Of a stretch of 30,338 nt of DNA, positions 7,323-15,564 are shown piece by piece. Positions within the stretch are counted from its first letter, which is position 1, and each line of letters begins with the position of its first letter. The translations under genes and the position numbers were made by a program. This DNA comes from DAIUFH01 sp036844705 (GTDB lineage: Bacteria; Bacillota; Clostridia; Tissierellales; Tissierellaceae), in the NCBI GenBank assembly GCA_036844705.1, contig DAIUFH010000023.1, positions 1 through 30,338 on the forward strand. Reading direction: 5' to 3'. The notes beneath the pieces were generated by a model. That model saw nothing but the letters and a program-made list of their open reading frames with translations. It did not search any database and was not told where the DNA came from.

Positions 7323-7511
7323 TTGTTGAATCGAAGACTGATTGAAAATAAATGTCTTGCTTATTGTGGCATTACACTAATTCCACCGGAATCTATTGGC
7401 AAATTTCTTTCTATTCTTATGTTACAAGATAGCAAATCATATACTAAGTTAATCTTATTAGCAAAAAAAGCTCAAACAGAAAGTAAATATATAATTCATT
7501 TTGGAATATAA
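7323..7511 (+). pseudogene. Remnant of a small conserved-looking protein, opposite strand
   Basis: The only plausible plus-strand coding stretch. The 62 codons read like a real protein in the second half: YCGITLIPPESIGKFLSI, then a Lys/Ala-rich helix, ending KYIIHFGI. I have an impression of similar clostridial hypothetical proteins with LIPPES near the front and IHFGI or IHYGI at the end, but I cannot verify this. There is no ATG and no ribosome binding site (first TTG at 7323), and the frame stays open upstream into the VirB6 leader, so it looks 5'-truncated. It interrupts the usual close spacing of the two transfer genes. Its end lies in a perfect palindrome (7501-7531). It could also be a chance reading frame. 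Confidence 0.35.
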
Positions 7512-7531
7512 ATTTTAAATTTATATTCCAA
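7501..7531. repeat. Perfect 15-bp inverted repeat at a convergent gene end
   Basis: TTGGAATATAAATTT (7501-7515) and its exact reverse complement (7517-7531) flank a single T. The stop codon of the DUF3852 gene (minus) and that of the plus-strand remnant both fall in it, so both proteins end in Gly-Ile-stop from the same repeated bases. It could form a stable AT-rich hairpin in either transcript, but no T-run follows. It may equally be the trace of a small inverted duplication. Confidence 0.8.
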
Positions 7532-7862
7532 GTATTGTCCAAATATATTTTGGTGCTGTTAGGGTGAATACTAGACATGCAAATAAGATTGCAGGTGCCG
7601 CCCATTCAAATTGTCCATGTTTCCGAAAATCAAAGTACGCCATCCCCAGTTTAGCAAAGAAAAATACTGCTAAAATAAGGTCAATAGCAGGAAACACGAC
7701 TTTATTTACTACAGTTTTAATCTGCCCAGATGCATCTTTCCAAGTACCTTCAATTGCTCCTGCTACATCACCTGAGCCTGCAGCAAAAACAGTTGCACTA
7801 AGCATTATAGAGACCATCAATACTATGCAAATAATTAATAAATTTTTCTTGTATTTCTTCAT
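7521..7862 (-). CDS. DUF3852-like secreted membrane protein (VirB2-like)
   Basis: A 113-aa protein: a signal peptide (KKYKKNLLIICIVLMVSIML, cleavage likely after ATVFAA), a short soluble part, and then two hydrophobic segments near residues 53-70 and 84-102. This is the plan of the DUF3852 family found before VirB6-like genes in clostridial ICEs. By topology and position it may play the VirB2 (pilin or channel subunit) part; that is inference. ATG 7862 is preferred, with AAAGGTGG five bases ahead; a GTG at 7871 is less likely. It follows the secreted Trp-rich protein gene by 25 bases. Confidence 0.75.
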   Translation of the reverse strand: MKKYKKNLLIICIVLMVSIMLSATVFAAGSGDVAGAIEGTWKDASGQIKTVVNKVVFPAIDLILAVFFFAKLGMAYFDFRKHGQFEWAAPAILFACLVFTLTAPKYIWTILGI

Positions 7863-7887
7863 AAAATCCACCTTTCTTTCTCTGTTT

Positions 7888-9579
7888 TTAAGGTTTTAAG
7901 GGAGCAATATGCCAGTCCTGCCATAGATTTCCCCTTATTGTAAGTGAATCTGTAAGATTCATAGAAAGCATCCCATCAGGAGTCCATGCATCTATGACCC
8001 AAGTATTTACTGTATATGCTCCATCTGGCATCCATATGGGAGTAAAATGTGTACGATTCTTATAAGTGGAATACTTATTTCTCTTAAATTCAAATCTTGA
8101 ATTGGAACCGCTAGAAATACGTTCTAATAATCTCCAATAGGTTTCATATTGAAATTCTGGAAAATAGGAAACAGCATTCTGAGGATAAGTAACAGCAGAG
8201 CTTTGACTGCTACTAATATTTGCAGTTACTAATTGATTGATGCCATATCCACTTTTAAAAGTACTTCCACTTGCAGTAGGGTTCTTACTATCATTTGTAA
8301 TTCTCATATCAGCAGAAAGTTTTGCACTATATTGGTCAAGGTCAAATTCCCACCATCCATGATCACACCAATACCCTGAATCATCACCTGTGCTATGCCA
8401 TACCCAATATTCCTGCCACCATGGACTCCATATACTCCAGTTTGCTGTTGTTTTCTGCTCTTTATTTGGAACAGGAGCATAGGAAAACGAGTCATTTCTA
8501 TCATCTGCAACAGGATTTAGCGGTGGGTTTTTATCTAAATCAACAATCTTTATATTAATAGTTGATTTAGTTGTACTGCCAGAACCATGAACACTTACAT
8601 TAATAGTCATATCCTGCTCAGTATCTGGTGTTGTCCATTTTACCCAAGCAAGTTGTGAATCACCTCTAGGATAATAGACATTTCCCACATTATAGGTTCT
8701 TCCTCCAATTTCAAAACTAACACTGGTTGGATTATCAGGATCAGATTGTTCACCACTTACTATTACTGATGTAATAACCTTTGTATTTACCCTATATTCA
8801 TAATCAAATGTACTGATGATTGGTTCTTCTGGTTTCTCAGTAAAACGAACAATTCCAAGGCCTAAAGAAGACTTTATATCTGCATTAGATGCAGGAGTTG
8901 ATGTACTGCCTTTCCATGCATGATATCCCAAATCCCCTACCTCTAAAAACATTGAAAGGGGCAAATTCTTATGGGATAAGGACACCATCTTACTTCTTAA
9001 TAGTCCACTTACCTGCTCATCATACATAGCTGCTTCTGTTGCTGTTGTAGCAATCATAACACCTTGAAATGTATAGTATGCCATAGGTTCTAGGAGTAGT
9101 TTATAATCTCCACCAATTAATATGTCATAATTCATTCCTGTGATGTCAGCGATTCTTTTTATTGTATATTCAGAACAAAAATATTTCTTTATTGCGTCTA
9201 TATTATTTTTCCCATCTGTACTTACTATTCTTGGTATCTCCTGCCCGGGATTAATAAAGGAATAACTTTGGCTGCTAGGAGAAAGAGAGCTCCCTCCGTT
9301 ATAACTTAATTTACTAACTTTACCAAAATGCAAACGGACATTGGTAGGTGACTTATTTGTAAAATCAATAGGAATAGTTACCACTGAATGGTCACTAGCA
9401 CGAACTACAGTTATACGCACACCATCATATCCAGATGACCATTTATTTTCACTTGTGCCGGAATTCATACCTCCTCCACCTGAATCAATATTCCCATCTC
9501 CAACTGCAAATACAGAAAAAGGCATTGTAAAATTAAATATAATTAAAAATGATATTAATAACAGTAACTTTCTTTTCAT
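7888..9579 (-). CDS. Secreted Trp-rich surface protein of the pilus/transfer locus
   Basis: A 563-aa protein with a clear signal peptide (KRKLLLLISFLIIFNF, cleavage near VFA) and a Gly/Ser-rich start to the mature part. It then has beta-rich segments, including a possible Ig-like stretch around residues 255-345. A strikingly Trp-rich patch, near residues 385-415, contains WSIWSPWWQEYWVWH and WCDHGWW. There is no sortase motif, SLH domain or C-terminal anchor, so it is likely released or held by other surface parts. ATG 9579 has AAAGGAG five bases ahead; a TTG at 9597 is less likely. A terminator lies immediately upstream (9597-9626). I do not recognise the family. Position suggests a structural or tip component of the pilus or mating apparatus. 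Confidence 0.65.
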   Translation of the reverse strand: MKRKLLLLISFLIIFNFTMPFSVFAVGDGNIDSGGGGMNSGTSENKWSSGYDGVRITVVRASDHSVVTIPIDFTNKSPTNVRLHFGKVSKLSYNGGSSLSPSSQSYSFINPGQEIPRIVSTDGKNNIDAIKKYFCSEYTIKRIADITGMNYDILIGGDYKLLLEPMAYYTFQGVMIATTATEAAMYDEQVSGLLRSKMVSLSHKNLPLSMFLEVGDLGYHAWKGSTSTPASNADIKSSLGLGIVRFTEKPEEPIISTFDYEYRVNTKVITSVIVSGEQSDPDNPTSVSFEIGGRTYNVGNVYYPRGDSQLAWVKWTTPDTEQDMTINVSVHGSGSTTKSTINIKIVDLDKNPPLNPVADDRNDSFSYAPVPNKEQKTTANWSIWSPWWQEYWVWHSTGDDSGYWCDHGWWEFDLDQYSAKLSADMRITNDSKNPTASGSTFKSGYGINQLVTANISSSQSSAVTYPQNAVSYFPEFQYETYWRLLERISSGSNSRFEFKRNKYSTYKNRTHFTPIWMPDGAYTVNTWVIDAWTPDGMLSMNLTDSLTIRGNLWQDWHIAPLKP

Positions 9580-9596
9580 GGAATCTCCTTTCTGCA

Positions 9597-9626
9597 AAGA
9601 AAAAACACTGCATCTCTACAGTGTTT
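9597..9626 (-). terminator. Rho-independent terminator between Tad genes and the surface protein
   Basis: On the minus strand AAACACTG (from 9626) pairs with CAGTGTTT, with an 8-base loop, and a run of six Ts follows. It lies after the 207-aa gene (stop 9644) and directly before the ribosome binding site of the next gene (start 9579). Since no clear promoter follows, it probably attenuates rather than ends the operon, lowering expression of the transfer genes relative to the pilus genes. Confidence 0.8.
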
Positions 9627-9643
9627 ATCTTGGCTATTTATAT

Positions 9644-10267
9644 TTAATCCATATCACCTATTTGCTTATTTATATCTCCATCTCCATCTACTTTAGTACC
9701 TTCACCCTCACCGATATCATCAATCCATCCAAATCCAGGTACAAATATCTTTCCATTTTTCGTATCTCCACCTTTAGGCTCATCCTTCTTTTTTGGTGTT
9801 TCTTCAGGTTTCTCTACCTTGTCATGATCCACATTTACAGGTGGCTCTTCAATCTTTTCGCCATTAGGTTTCTGTGTTGGATTTGTAAGCTGTTCTTTTG
9901 TAGGTTTTTTAGGCTTTTCAACATTCTTTTGAATAGTCTGCTCCGTTCCTTTATCTATGCCATTTTCATTTGTAGACTGTGTATCTGGAATTTTAATTGG
10001 TGGTATTATAATCTTATCTTCTTTTCCTTTTGATTCTTCATTATCTATTTTATCTTCATTATTCGTTAATTTTTCTTTCTCTACATTTTCTGTATCATTT
10101 AGTTTTTCTATTGTTACATTACCAACTTCTGTATTTTGATTTGGCAGTGTGTCCTCTATTGGTTCTTTTCTAAACTGTGAGCTTATCATAATTATAAGCA
10201 TTGCACAGATTACTAAACCTCCAATAACTACAAGCCGCTTTTTAGTTTTATCACTTATATTTTTCAT
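9644..10267 (-). CDS. Membrane-anchored Lys/Pro/Glu-rich spacer protein
   Basis: A 207-aa protein with a short basic N-terminus and one membrane helix (residues about 11-29), then a hydrophilic tail of about 180 residues of low complexity, rich in Lys, Glu, Pro, Thr and Asn (for example KPKKPTKEQLTNPTQKP and KPEETPKKKDEPKGGD). The end is Gly/Asp-rich with FVPGFGWIDDIGEG. The tail looks extended and could cross the cell wall, in the manner of TonB-like spacers. AAGGAGGCAG precedes ATG 10267. It ends at a terminator. I know no family for it. Its place, last in the run of Tad genes, suggests a pilus-assembly accessory. Confidence 0.6.
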   Translation of the reverse strand: MKNISDKTKKRLVVIGGLVICAMLIIMISSQFRKEPIEDTLPNQNTEVGNVTIEKLNDTENVEKEKLTNNEDKIDNEESKGKEDKIIIPPIKIPDTQSTNENGIDKGTEQTIQKNVEKPKKPTKEQLTNPTQKPNGEKIEEPPVNVDHDKVEKPEETPKKKDEPKGGDTKNGKIFVPGFGWIDDIGEGEGTKVDGDGDINKQIGDMD

Positions 10268-10352
10268 AGATTTCTGCCTCCTTTTTTCCGTTTCTTATAA
10301 ATCACACCCTACCACAAGAGTTTGCAAATGTCTATTGATATTTTTCAAACTC

Positions 10353-10898
10353 TTAAAATTTAGGGGTATACCCTCCGCTTGTCTTTATTTTTATTTTCAT
10401 ACTAGGAAGAAGTTTACCCCCAAAGGATACTGGTACTTCAAGCATAATGGTGCAATCAACCTTAAATCTTGAATTTGCTGTATCTCCTGTTCCAATAGGT
10501 GCATTCCTTATATCCACATCTAAGTCCCATATTCTAAACTCCATTTTTCTATCTGATATAGTTTTTACATGGTATCCGCCACTTCGCTCTAAACCTAAAA
10601 TTGTATCTAATCTATTATAAATATCTCCATAATCAAGGGATTCTTCAAAATCATCTGCTACTGGCTGATATCCTCCTGAATACCCTTCACGAACTCCATG
10701 ATAGACATCATCATAATTATCATTTACTGTAGAGATTACGGCATCTTGCACTGCATCACGAACACCTTGTGCTATAATCATCAATCTAAAATATTCGTAT
10801 ATACCTGTAATGATTATTACAAGGCACAAAGTTACAGCGACAATTAAAGGAAATGAACTTCCTTTTTTATCTTTTAATATTTGTCTGATCTTCTGCAT
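10353..10898 (-). CDS. TadE/TadF-like pseudopilin
   Basis: A 181-aa protein with a basic leader ending KDKKGSSFPL, one hydrophobic helix (about residues 20-40, PLIVAVTLCLVIIITGIYEY) and a soluble C-terminal domain of about 140 residues. This is the plan of TadE/TadF minor pseudopilins, which a prepilin peptidase cuts after Gly. The sequence after the helix, with RDAVQDAVISTVN, is typical of this group. ATG 10898 is preferred, with AGGTGAAAGG ahead; a GTG at 10919 is possible. It follows the DUF4320 gene by 86 bases of purine-rich sequence containing a repeated AGTAAGAGAA. It likely primes or caps the Flp pilus. Confidence 0.7.
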   Translation of the reverse strand: MQKIRQILKDKKGSSFPLIVAVTLCLVIIITGIYEYFRLMIIAQGVRDAVQDAVISTVNDNYDDVYHGVREGYSGGYQPVADDFEESLDYGDIYNRLDTILGLERSGGYHVKTISDRKMEFRIWDLDVDIRNAPIGTGDTANSRFKVDCTIMLEVPVSFGGKLLPSMKIKIKTSGGYTPKF

Positions 10899-10984
10899 CC
10901 TTTCACCTACTCTTCTCACTTTCTCTTACTCACTCCTACCTTCTCTTACTTTTACTGCATATTTAAACAGATATCATCATTCAC

Positions 10985-11380
10985 CTATTTCCAATATACT
11001 TCTGACTTCCCTGCAACATCAGCTCGTAAAGTTATAGGGAAGGAACCAAATCCTCCAAACAGACCAATATTAGTTTCATAGGTAATAGTTACAGTTATCT
11101 CTTCATTTAACTGTATCTTTCCTGTTCTTGACCACTTAACCGTTGGTGTAATTCCCATTTTATCTCTTAATAAGATTTCCCTATTTGTAGTTTCTGTCCC
11201 TACTCTTCCTGCAATTTCCGCTTCTCTAACAAGTTCTGTGGCAAAGGTGTCGATTTGCTGCTTTGCAATATAAACTGGAAATACCTTTATGGCAAGAGCA
11301 ATCATAAGCATAACACAAAGTACAAGAACAGCTACATCAATATACCCTTCTCCTTTATTAGACTTTAGTACCTTAAGCAT
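10985..11380 (-). CDS. DUF4320-like pseudopilin
   Basis: A 131-aa protein: NKGEGYIDVAV near residues 8-18, a hydrophobic helix to about residue 35, then a soluble domain. The KGEGYIDVAV stretch closely matches RGEGYIDTAV in the two Flp-like pilins of this locus, so it is probably processed by the same prepilin peptidase. The DUF4320 family fits this size and pattern. AGGAGGTGTTCAT precedes ATG 11380, 11 bases after the TadC-like stop. It is most likely a minor pilin working with the TadE-like protein. Confidence 0.75.
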   Translation of the reverse strand: MLKVLKSNKGEGYIDVAVLVLCVMLMIALAIKVFPVYIAKQQIDTFATELVREAEIAGRVGTETTNREILLRDKMGITPTVKWSRTGKIQLNEEITVTITYETNIGLFGGFGSFPITLRADVAGKSEVYWK

Positions 11381-11391
11381 ATGAACACCTC

Positions 11392-12264
11392 CTAAAACAA
11401 TCCGCTGAAAGAGCGGATAATTTCATAGATGATAATGGCCATATAGGTCATCATAAAACACATAAGCATTACAAAGGAGAACACTCTAATCTTAGGTGGT
11501 ATCTTCATAGCTTCAGCTTTTAATCTTTGAAGTTCCAATTGTTTCATATCATGGGAAAGCATTTGAAAGTACATAGATCCATCATCTCCCCGAAGGACAC
11601 CAATTAACCCTCTAGTAATATCTGATAACATAGGAGAATTAATCCTAGCTTCAAACCTTGTAAGGGCTGCTTCATAAGATGAGGATCGCATATCCGCAGT
11701 TAATATATCTAATTCATTTGCAAAATCCTCTCCTGCATTTTTCTTGAAATTTTCTAAAATAGATAATACATCTCTACTAGCCTTTAGCTCTTGGGTTATG
11801 GTTGCTACAAACCTTGGCAGTTCCTTTTCTATCTTTTCTCGCTTTTCTTTTAACTCTTCATCTGCTTTTCGTATCTCTTTAAAATATACAAGGATACTTA
11901 GAAATGCAATAATTGGTGCTAAGAGAGGTAATATCATAAGGCAAGGAATTACAGCCAATGCAATTAAACCTGATTTAACTATAGCAGATGCCATATATTC
12001 TTCTGGAGTCATATTAATTCCTGATGCATTTAATGTGTTTTTCATTCTGTTCTTTTTGTACTCATCAATTGGGATATATTTAGAAAGCTTTACTGCCCAT
12101 CCTAAAAGTAATATATCTATACTTTTTGTCTTTTCTTTTCCTTGTTTTCCTGCAGATTGCATTGCCCTTTGTGTGGCAAGACTTGGAAGTCTTAAAATAT
12201 CAGCTAATATAAAAAATAGTCCAAGAGCCAGGAGTATTCCAAAGATAATAATTAAAAATGTCAT
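11392..12264 (-). CDS. TadC-like type II secretion F-family platform protein
   Basis: A 290-aa inner-membrane protein with hydrophobic segments at about residues 1-22, 90-125 and 260-285, and a cytoplasmic helical part between (KREKIEKELPRFVATITQEL) of the type II secretion F (T2SSF) domain. With the TadB-like protein it should form the membrane platform on which the CpaF ATPase works. AGGAGGTAG precedes ATG 12264, and the gap to the TadB stop is five bases. Homologues with the same order are expected in other clostridial Tad loci. Confidence 0.85.
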   Translation of the reverse strand: MTFLIIIFGILLALGLFFILADILRLPSLATQRAMQSAGKQGKEKTKSIDILLLGWAVKLSKYIPIDEYKKNRMKNTLNASGINMTPEEYMASAIVKSGLIALAVIPCLMILPLLAPIIAFLSILVYFKEIRKADEELKEKREKIEKELPRFVATITQELKASRDVLSILENFKKNAGEDFANELDILTADMRSSSYEAALTRFEARINSPMLSDITRGLIGVLRGDDGSMYFQMLSHDMKQLELQRLKAEAMKIPPKIRVFSFVMLMCFMMTYMAIIIYEIIRSFSGLF

Positions 12265-12269
12265 TTTAT

Positions 12270-13199
12270 CTACCTCCTATACTCTATTGGTTGGGTTAAT
12301 TTAATTACAAAAGCTGTAGATAAAAATATGGCAGTAATGCATATTGTAAGTACAATCTGGCCCATTACAGTATGCATCAATGTATGATACCAATCCTTAT
12401 TGAGGAAATATAAAAGAGGAATATTCCCAAGAACTAATATCTGCATGGTAATAAATTCTTTCCTTGGTTCAAACACCATATTCTCAAGTTCTCCATTTAC
12501 CACTCTCATATCAGACAATTTACTTACTATGGGAGTTAATGTGGTCTTTAGACTTCTATCAAATTGGCAAGCAATTAAAGCATCACACCACTCATGAAAT
12601 ACTGCATTGTCAATTTGAACTTTCATATCTTTTAAAGAAGCAATTACATCTGGATCTATTAGCTTTATCCTTGAAATAAATTCGCTGAATACAGATAATA
12701 CAGGTGGATTTAAGTAGTTCATATTTTCTTCTACAGCAGTTAGAATATCCTCATTTCTTAAATATGCTGTTGTAATAATACTAAGTGCTGTTTCAAGTTC
12801 AGCTGAAATAGCCTTTTTAAAATGAGTCTGTGTAATACGAACATACCAAAGTGGTATAAACATTAAGCCTATTGCCATTACTGGAACTAAAAAGTAATTA
12901 CCAAGGATGACTGCAATTGATCCTCCTATAGCAAAAAATAAAAGGGATAAGGCACAAAGCACGGGGAACTTCTTCTCTCTTCCTGTTATTCTTAAAATCT
13001 CCTGAACCTCAATAATTTCACGTCTGAAAAAGGATAACTTCTTTCGTTTAGTAGTTTCATTAATCTCATCTTTAATGCTCTTAGGTTTATTCATTAACCT
13101 TTTAAAGATATTATCCGTAAACTCCATTGGGGAGATATTAAATAAAATAAAAGAACCTGTAATCATTCCGATACAGGCCATTAACAAGATGGTACTCAT
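12270..13199 (-). CDS. TadB-like platform protein
   Basis: A 309-aa membrane protein with hydrophobic segments near residues 3-21, 85-120 and 250-305, and a cytoplasmic T2SSF-like central part (KKAISAELETALSIITTAYL). It partners TadC as the inner-membrane platform of the Flp pilus. The start ATG 13199 overlaps the CpaF stop by four bases and has AAGGAGGTACAAAG ahead, so translation is coupled to the ATPase. Confidence 0.82.
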   Translation of the reverse strand: MSTILLMACIGMITGSFILFNISPMEFTDNIFKRLMNKPKSIKDEINETTKRKKLSFFRREIIEVQEILRITGREKKFPVLCALSLLFFAIGGSIAVILGNYFLVPVMAIGLMFIPLWYVRITQTHFKKAISAELETALSIITTAYLRNEDILTAVEENMNYLNPPVLSVFSEFISRIKLIDPDVIASLKDMKVQIDNAVFHEWCDALIACQFDRSLKTTLTPIVSKLSDMRVVNGELENMVFEPRKEFITMQILVLGNIPLLYFLNKDWYHTLMHTVMGQIVLTICITAIFLSTAFVIKLTQPIEYRR

Positions 13200-14761
13200 A
13201 AACTTTGTACCTCCTTCTTTTTAAGTTTTTCTATTGTATCAATTGGCATTCCATTTTCTAAAAACCTTTTAGATAGACTTTCTGATATACTATTCACTTG
13301 TTCATGATAACCTTTAATTATAAACTCTCCATCTTCCATTCTATTCTCTGTAATAATGTACTGGAATAATGGTCTATAATTTCTTGTACCATCAGGTAAG
13401 ATTTCACATTCCATAATCTCCATCAATTTTCTTTCCTTGTTTTCAAGCTGCTTACAAAACACAACTATAGGGTAGGCCTCAGTTACATAACCCATTAATG
13501 TTTCATCTGACATATCAACTGCCCTTTTACAAAGGGACACCATCCTTCTGTAGGTTGCCTCACAAGAGTTTGAGTGGATAGTTGTAAGAACAGCTACCCC
13601 TGTTCTAGCTGCCTCCTGTGCTGCATTGGCCTCTGCCCCACGCATCTCCCCTACAACAATAATATCTGGATTAAATCGAAGAGACATATCAAGGAGTGTA
13701 ATTTGATCTATCTTTTGTCTTTCGTTTTCGCTATCACGGGTGATGGTATGAATAACAGAGTTAGCCACTCTTCCATCTTTTTCACGGACTAAAGATAGCT
13801 CTCGAGATCCATTTTCAATAGTAAATATTCGCTTATTATCTGGTATTGTAGTAAGAAGCCATCCTGCAATAGTTGTTTTACCCGAGCTAGTAGCACCTGC
13901 CACACAAACAGAAATTCCATAACGAATACACTCTGATAAAAAATCAAGCATAGGATTAGTTGCAGTACCACCACCTACAAAATCCTCTTTTTTCATATTT
14001 TGAGGATTAACAATACGAATAGATGCTGCTATACCAACATCTTCATCTACTAATGGAGTTTTTAATACTGCAATACGAATATTTTTCGATAAATGCCCAA
14101 GGACGGCAGGACTTGCATTATCAAGGACCATTCCAGATATATGGAGCATTCTCCTTATTACATTAATTGCGTGTTCAGGTGAGTCAAAATGTTCATCTAA
14201 CTTTTCACATCTTCCATCTGAATACTGAATTTCAATATCATTCCATGAGTTGATGTCAATCTCTTCAATACCTTCTCCATGTATATACTTTGTTAAAAAT
14301 CCAAACTCAGCCATTTCACTATAAAGAGAATCAATAAGTTCCTTGCCGCTCATGCCTTTTACTGAAATTCTGCTGTCTTGTACATATTTAGATATATATC
14401 TCTTTAAATGCTCCTTAGATCCTTCTATTGTTTCATCAGTAATAAGGATGGAATAGTTATTTGAGATATATTCCTGAACATTTTTTAAAACGGTTGAGAA
14501 ATCTTTACCATCTGATTCCGGGGTAAAAAATAGAGAGTGGGTTCTATTATTAGAGCCCAACTCCCTTTGTATTTTCTTTACTTTTTCTACCTTATTTATT
14601 TCTTCTACTTCTTTTACTTCCAACATTTCTACTGCTAAGTCTTCAGTAGTAGATAGATTGCCCATTAGTTCATCATTTGTCACATTTTCATTTGCAAATG
14701 TTCCACTTTGTCGAATTTCTTCCTTTAGAAATACAGATTTATTTCGTTTTTGTCCTAACAC
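13196..14761 (-). CDS. CpaF/TadA-type pilus assembly ATPase
   Basis: A 521-aa secretion ATPase that powers pilin extraction and assembly. After a variable charged N-terminus (1-95), the ATPase domain shows Walker A GATSSGKTT (289-297), the acidic box FTIENGSREL (313-322), the Walker B-like DIIVVGEMRG (366-375) and the His box TTIHS (393-397). A long helical N-terminal domain, of about 95-270, is typical of CpaF. The start is GTG 14761, overlapping the TadZ-like stop by seven bases, with AAGGAGGTG ahead. The gene heads the CpaF-TadB-TadC-pseudopilin order. VirB11 of type IV secretion is related, but the adjacent TadB and TadC genes settle the assignment. Confidence 0.93.
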   Translation of the reverse strand: MLGQKRNKSVFLKEEIRQSGTFANENVTNDELMGNLSTTEDLAVEMLEVKEVEEINKVEKVKKIQRELGSNNRTHSLFFTPESDGKDFSTVLKNVQEYISNNYSILITDETIEGSKEHLKRYISKYVQDSRISVKGMSGKELIDSLYSEMAEFGFLTKYIHGEGIEEIDINSWNDIEIQYSDGRCEKLDEHFDSPEHAINVIRRMLHISGMVLDNASPAVLGHLSKNIRIAVLKTPLVDEDVGIAASIRIVNPQNMKKEDFVGGGTATNPMLDFLSECIRYGISVCVAGATSSGKTTIAGWLLTTIPDNKRIFTIENGSRELSLVREKDGRVANSVIHTITRDSENERQKIDQITLLDMSLRFNPDIIVVGEMRGAEANAAQEAARTGVAVLTTIHSNSCEATYRRMVSLCKRAVDMSDETLMGYVTEAYPIVVFCKQLENKERKLMEIMECEILPDGTRNYRPLFQYIITENRMEDGEFIIKGYHEQVNSISESLSKRFLENGMPIDTIEKLKKKEVQSL

Positions 14762-15564
14762 CCAAACACCTCCTTTGCTATCTTTTCTATTTCTTTTCTA
14801 AATGCCCTACTATCCTTCATGGATAAATCTTCAAATAGATTTCCAGCAAGATATTGTTCCTCAAGTTCCTTAGAGTGTGGAAGTTTAAAGGCTACACTTC
14901 CAAGGGCTTGATTTATATGTTCAACACCTTCCTGTGGCTTTAGATTCGACCCTATCTTATACTGCTTATCTGCATCCCATTTTGTGTCTCGAAGAAGGGG
15001 CAATTGACTGGATAAATAGCTAATACTTTTTAAATCACAATTAGCAAGTCTCAATACTGAATCAGATTCCATCAAGGCAACTGCCGATAAAATATCATTT
15101 GCAATATAACTGTCACAATCAATAATGATAAATGGTGTTATTTTCCTGAGATTCTCAATTAACTCTCTTGCTTGTACTTCTGTATATGGGGGATAGGTAT
15201 ATTCATTTTCTCCTTTAAGCATTCCAAGGATTGTTAGGTATGATAATCTCTTATGGGTAATCATATTGTGTTTTATAAGTGCTTCACTTACATAAGCTGC
15301 AGCAAGAATACTTCCTAAAGATTTTTCATATTCAAGATCTGATGGAGGGCAAATACAAGGGAGCATAGGTGCTGTCATATCACATAAAACCAATACTACA
15401 TTCTTTTTCTTATCTGCTAGATACTTGGCAATCTTTGTGGCTACGATTGTTTTTCCACTACCAGGACTTCCCCAAACAGCTAAAACGCCTCCATGAAGAA
15501 TTTCCTCCTGTACCTTTTCTTCTGTCTTTCGTGTGAATATACCTTTCTTTTTAAAGTTCAGCAA
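14755..15564 (-). CDS. TadZ/CpaE-like P-loop ATPase
   Basis: A 269-aa ParA/MinD-type ATPase with Walker A GSPGSGKT at residues 32-39, but without the deviant-Walker signature lysine in the first position. FIIIDCDSYIA near residue 145 serves as Walker B. TadZ/CpaE proteins place the pilus machine in the cell. The N-terminal receiver-like domain of classical TadZ is missing. The start is TTG 15564, with GGTGGAG five bases ahead, overlapping the CpaB stop. The gene lies directly before cpaF, the usual Tad order. Confidence 0.8.
   Translation of the reverse strand: MLNFKKKGIFTRKTEEKVQEEILHGGVLAVWGSPGSGKTIVATKIAKYLADKKKNVVLVLCDMTAPMLPCICPPSDLEYEKSLGSILAAAYVSEALIKHNMITHKRLSYLTILGMLKGENEYTYPPYTEVQARELIENLRKITPFIIIDCDSYIANDILSAVALMESDSVLRLANCDLKSISYLSSQLPLLRDTKWDADKQYKIGSNLKPQEGVEHINQALGSVAFKLPHSKELEEQYLAGNLFEDLSMKDSRAFRKEIEKIAKEVFGC

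Noticed and set aside
8304..8510. Second minus-strand frame inside the secreted protein gene
   Set aside because: It is a short shadow frame in the Trp-rich part, with no start signal and no recognisable product.
9341..10033. 230-codon plus-strand open frame
   Set aside because: It is antisense to the start of the secreted protein and the Lys/Glu-rich spacer protein, whose codons give Phe/Leu/Ile-rich nonsense on the other strand. It also runs straight through a terminator.
11744..12304. 186-codon plus-strand open frame
   Set aside because: It is antisense to the TadC-like gene and has no ribosome binding site; the product looks like a shadow translation.
13196..14761. VirB11 of the type IV secretion system
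   Set aside because: The directly adjoining TadZ, TadB and TadC genes and the long N-terminal domain make CpaF/TadA the better call.
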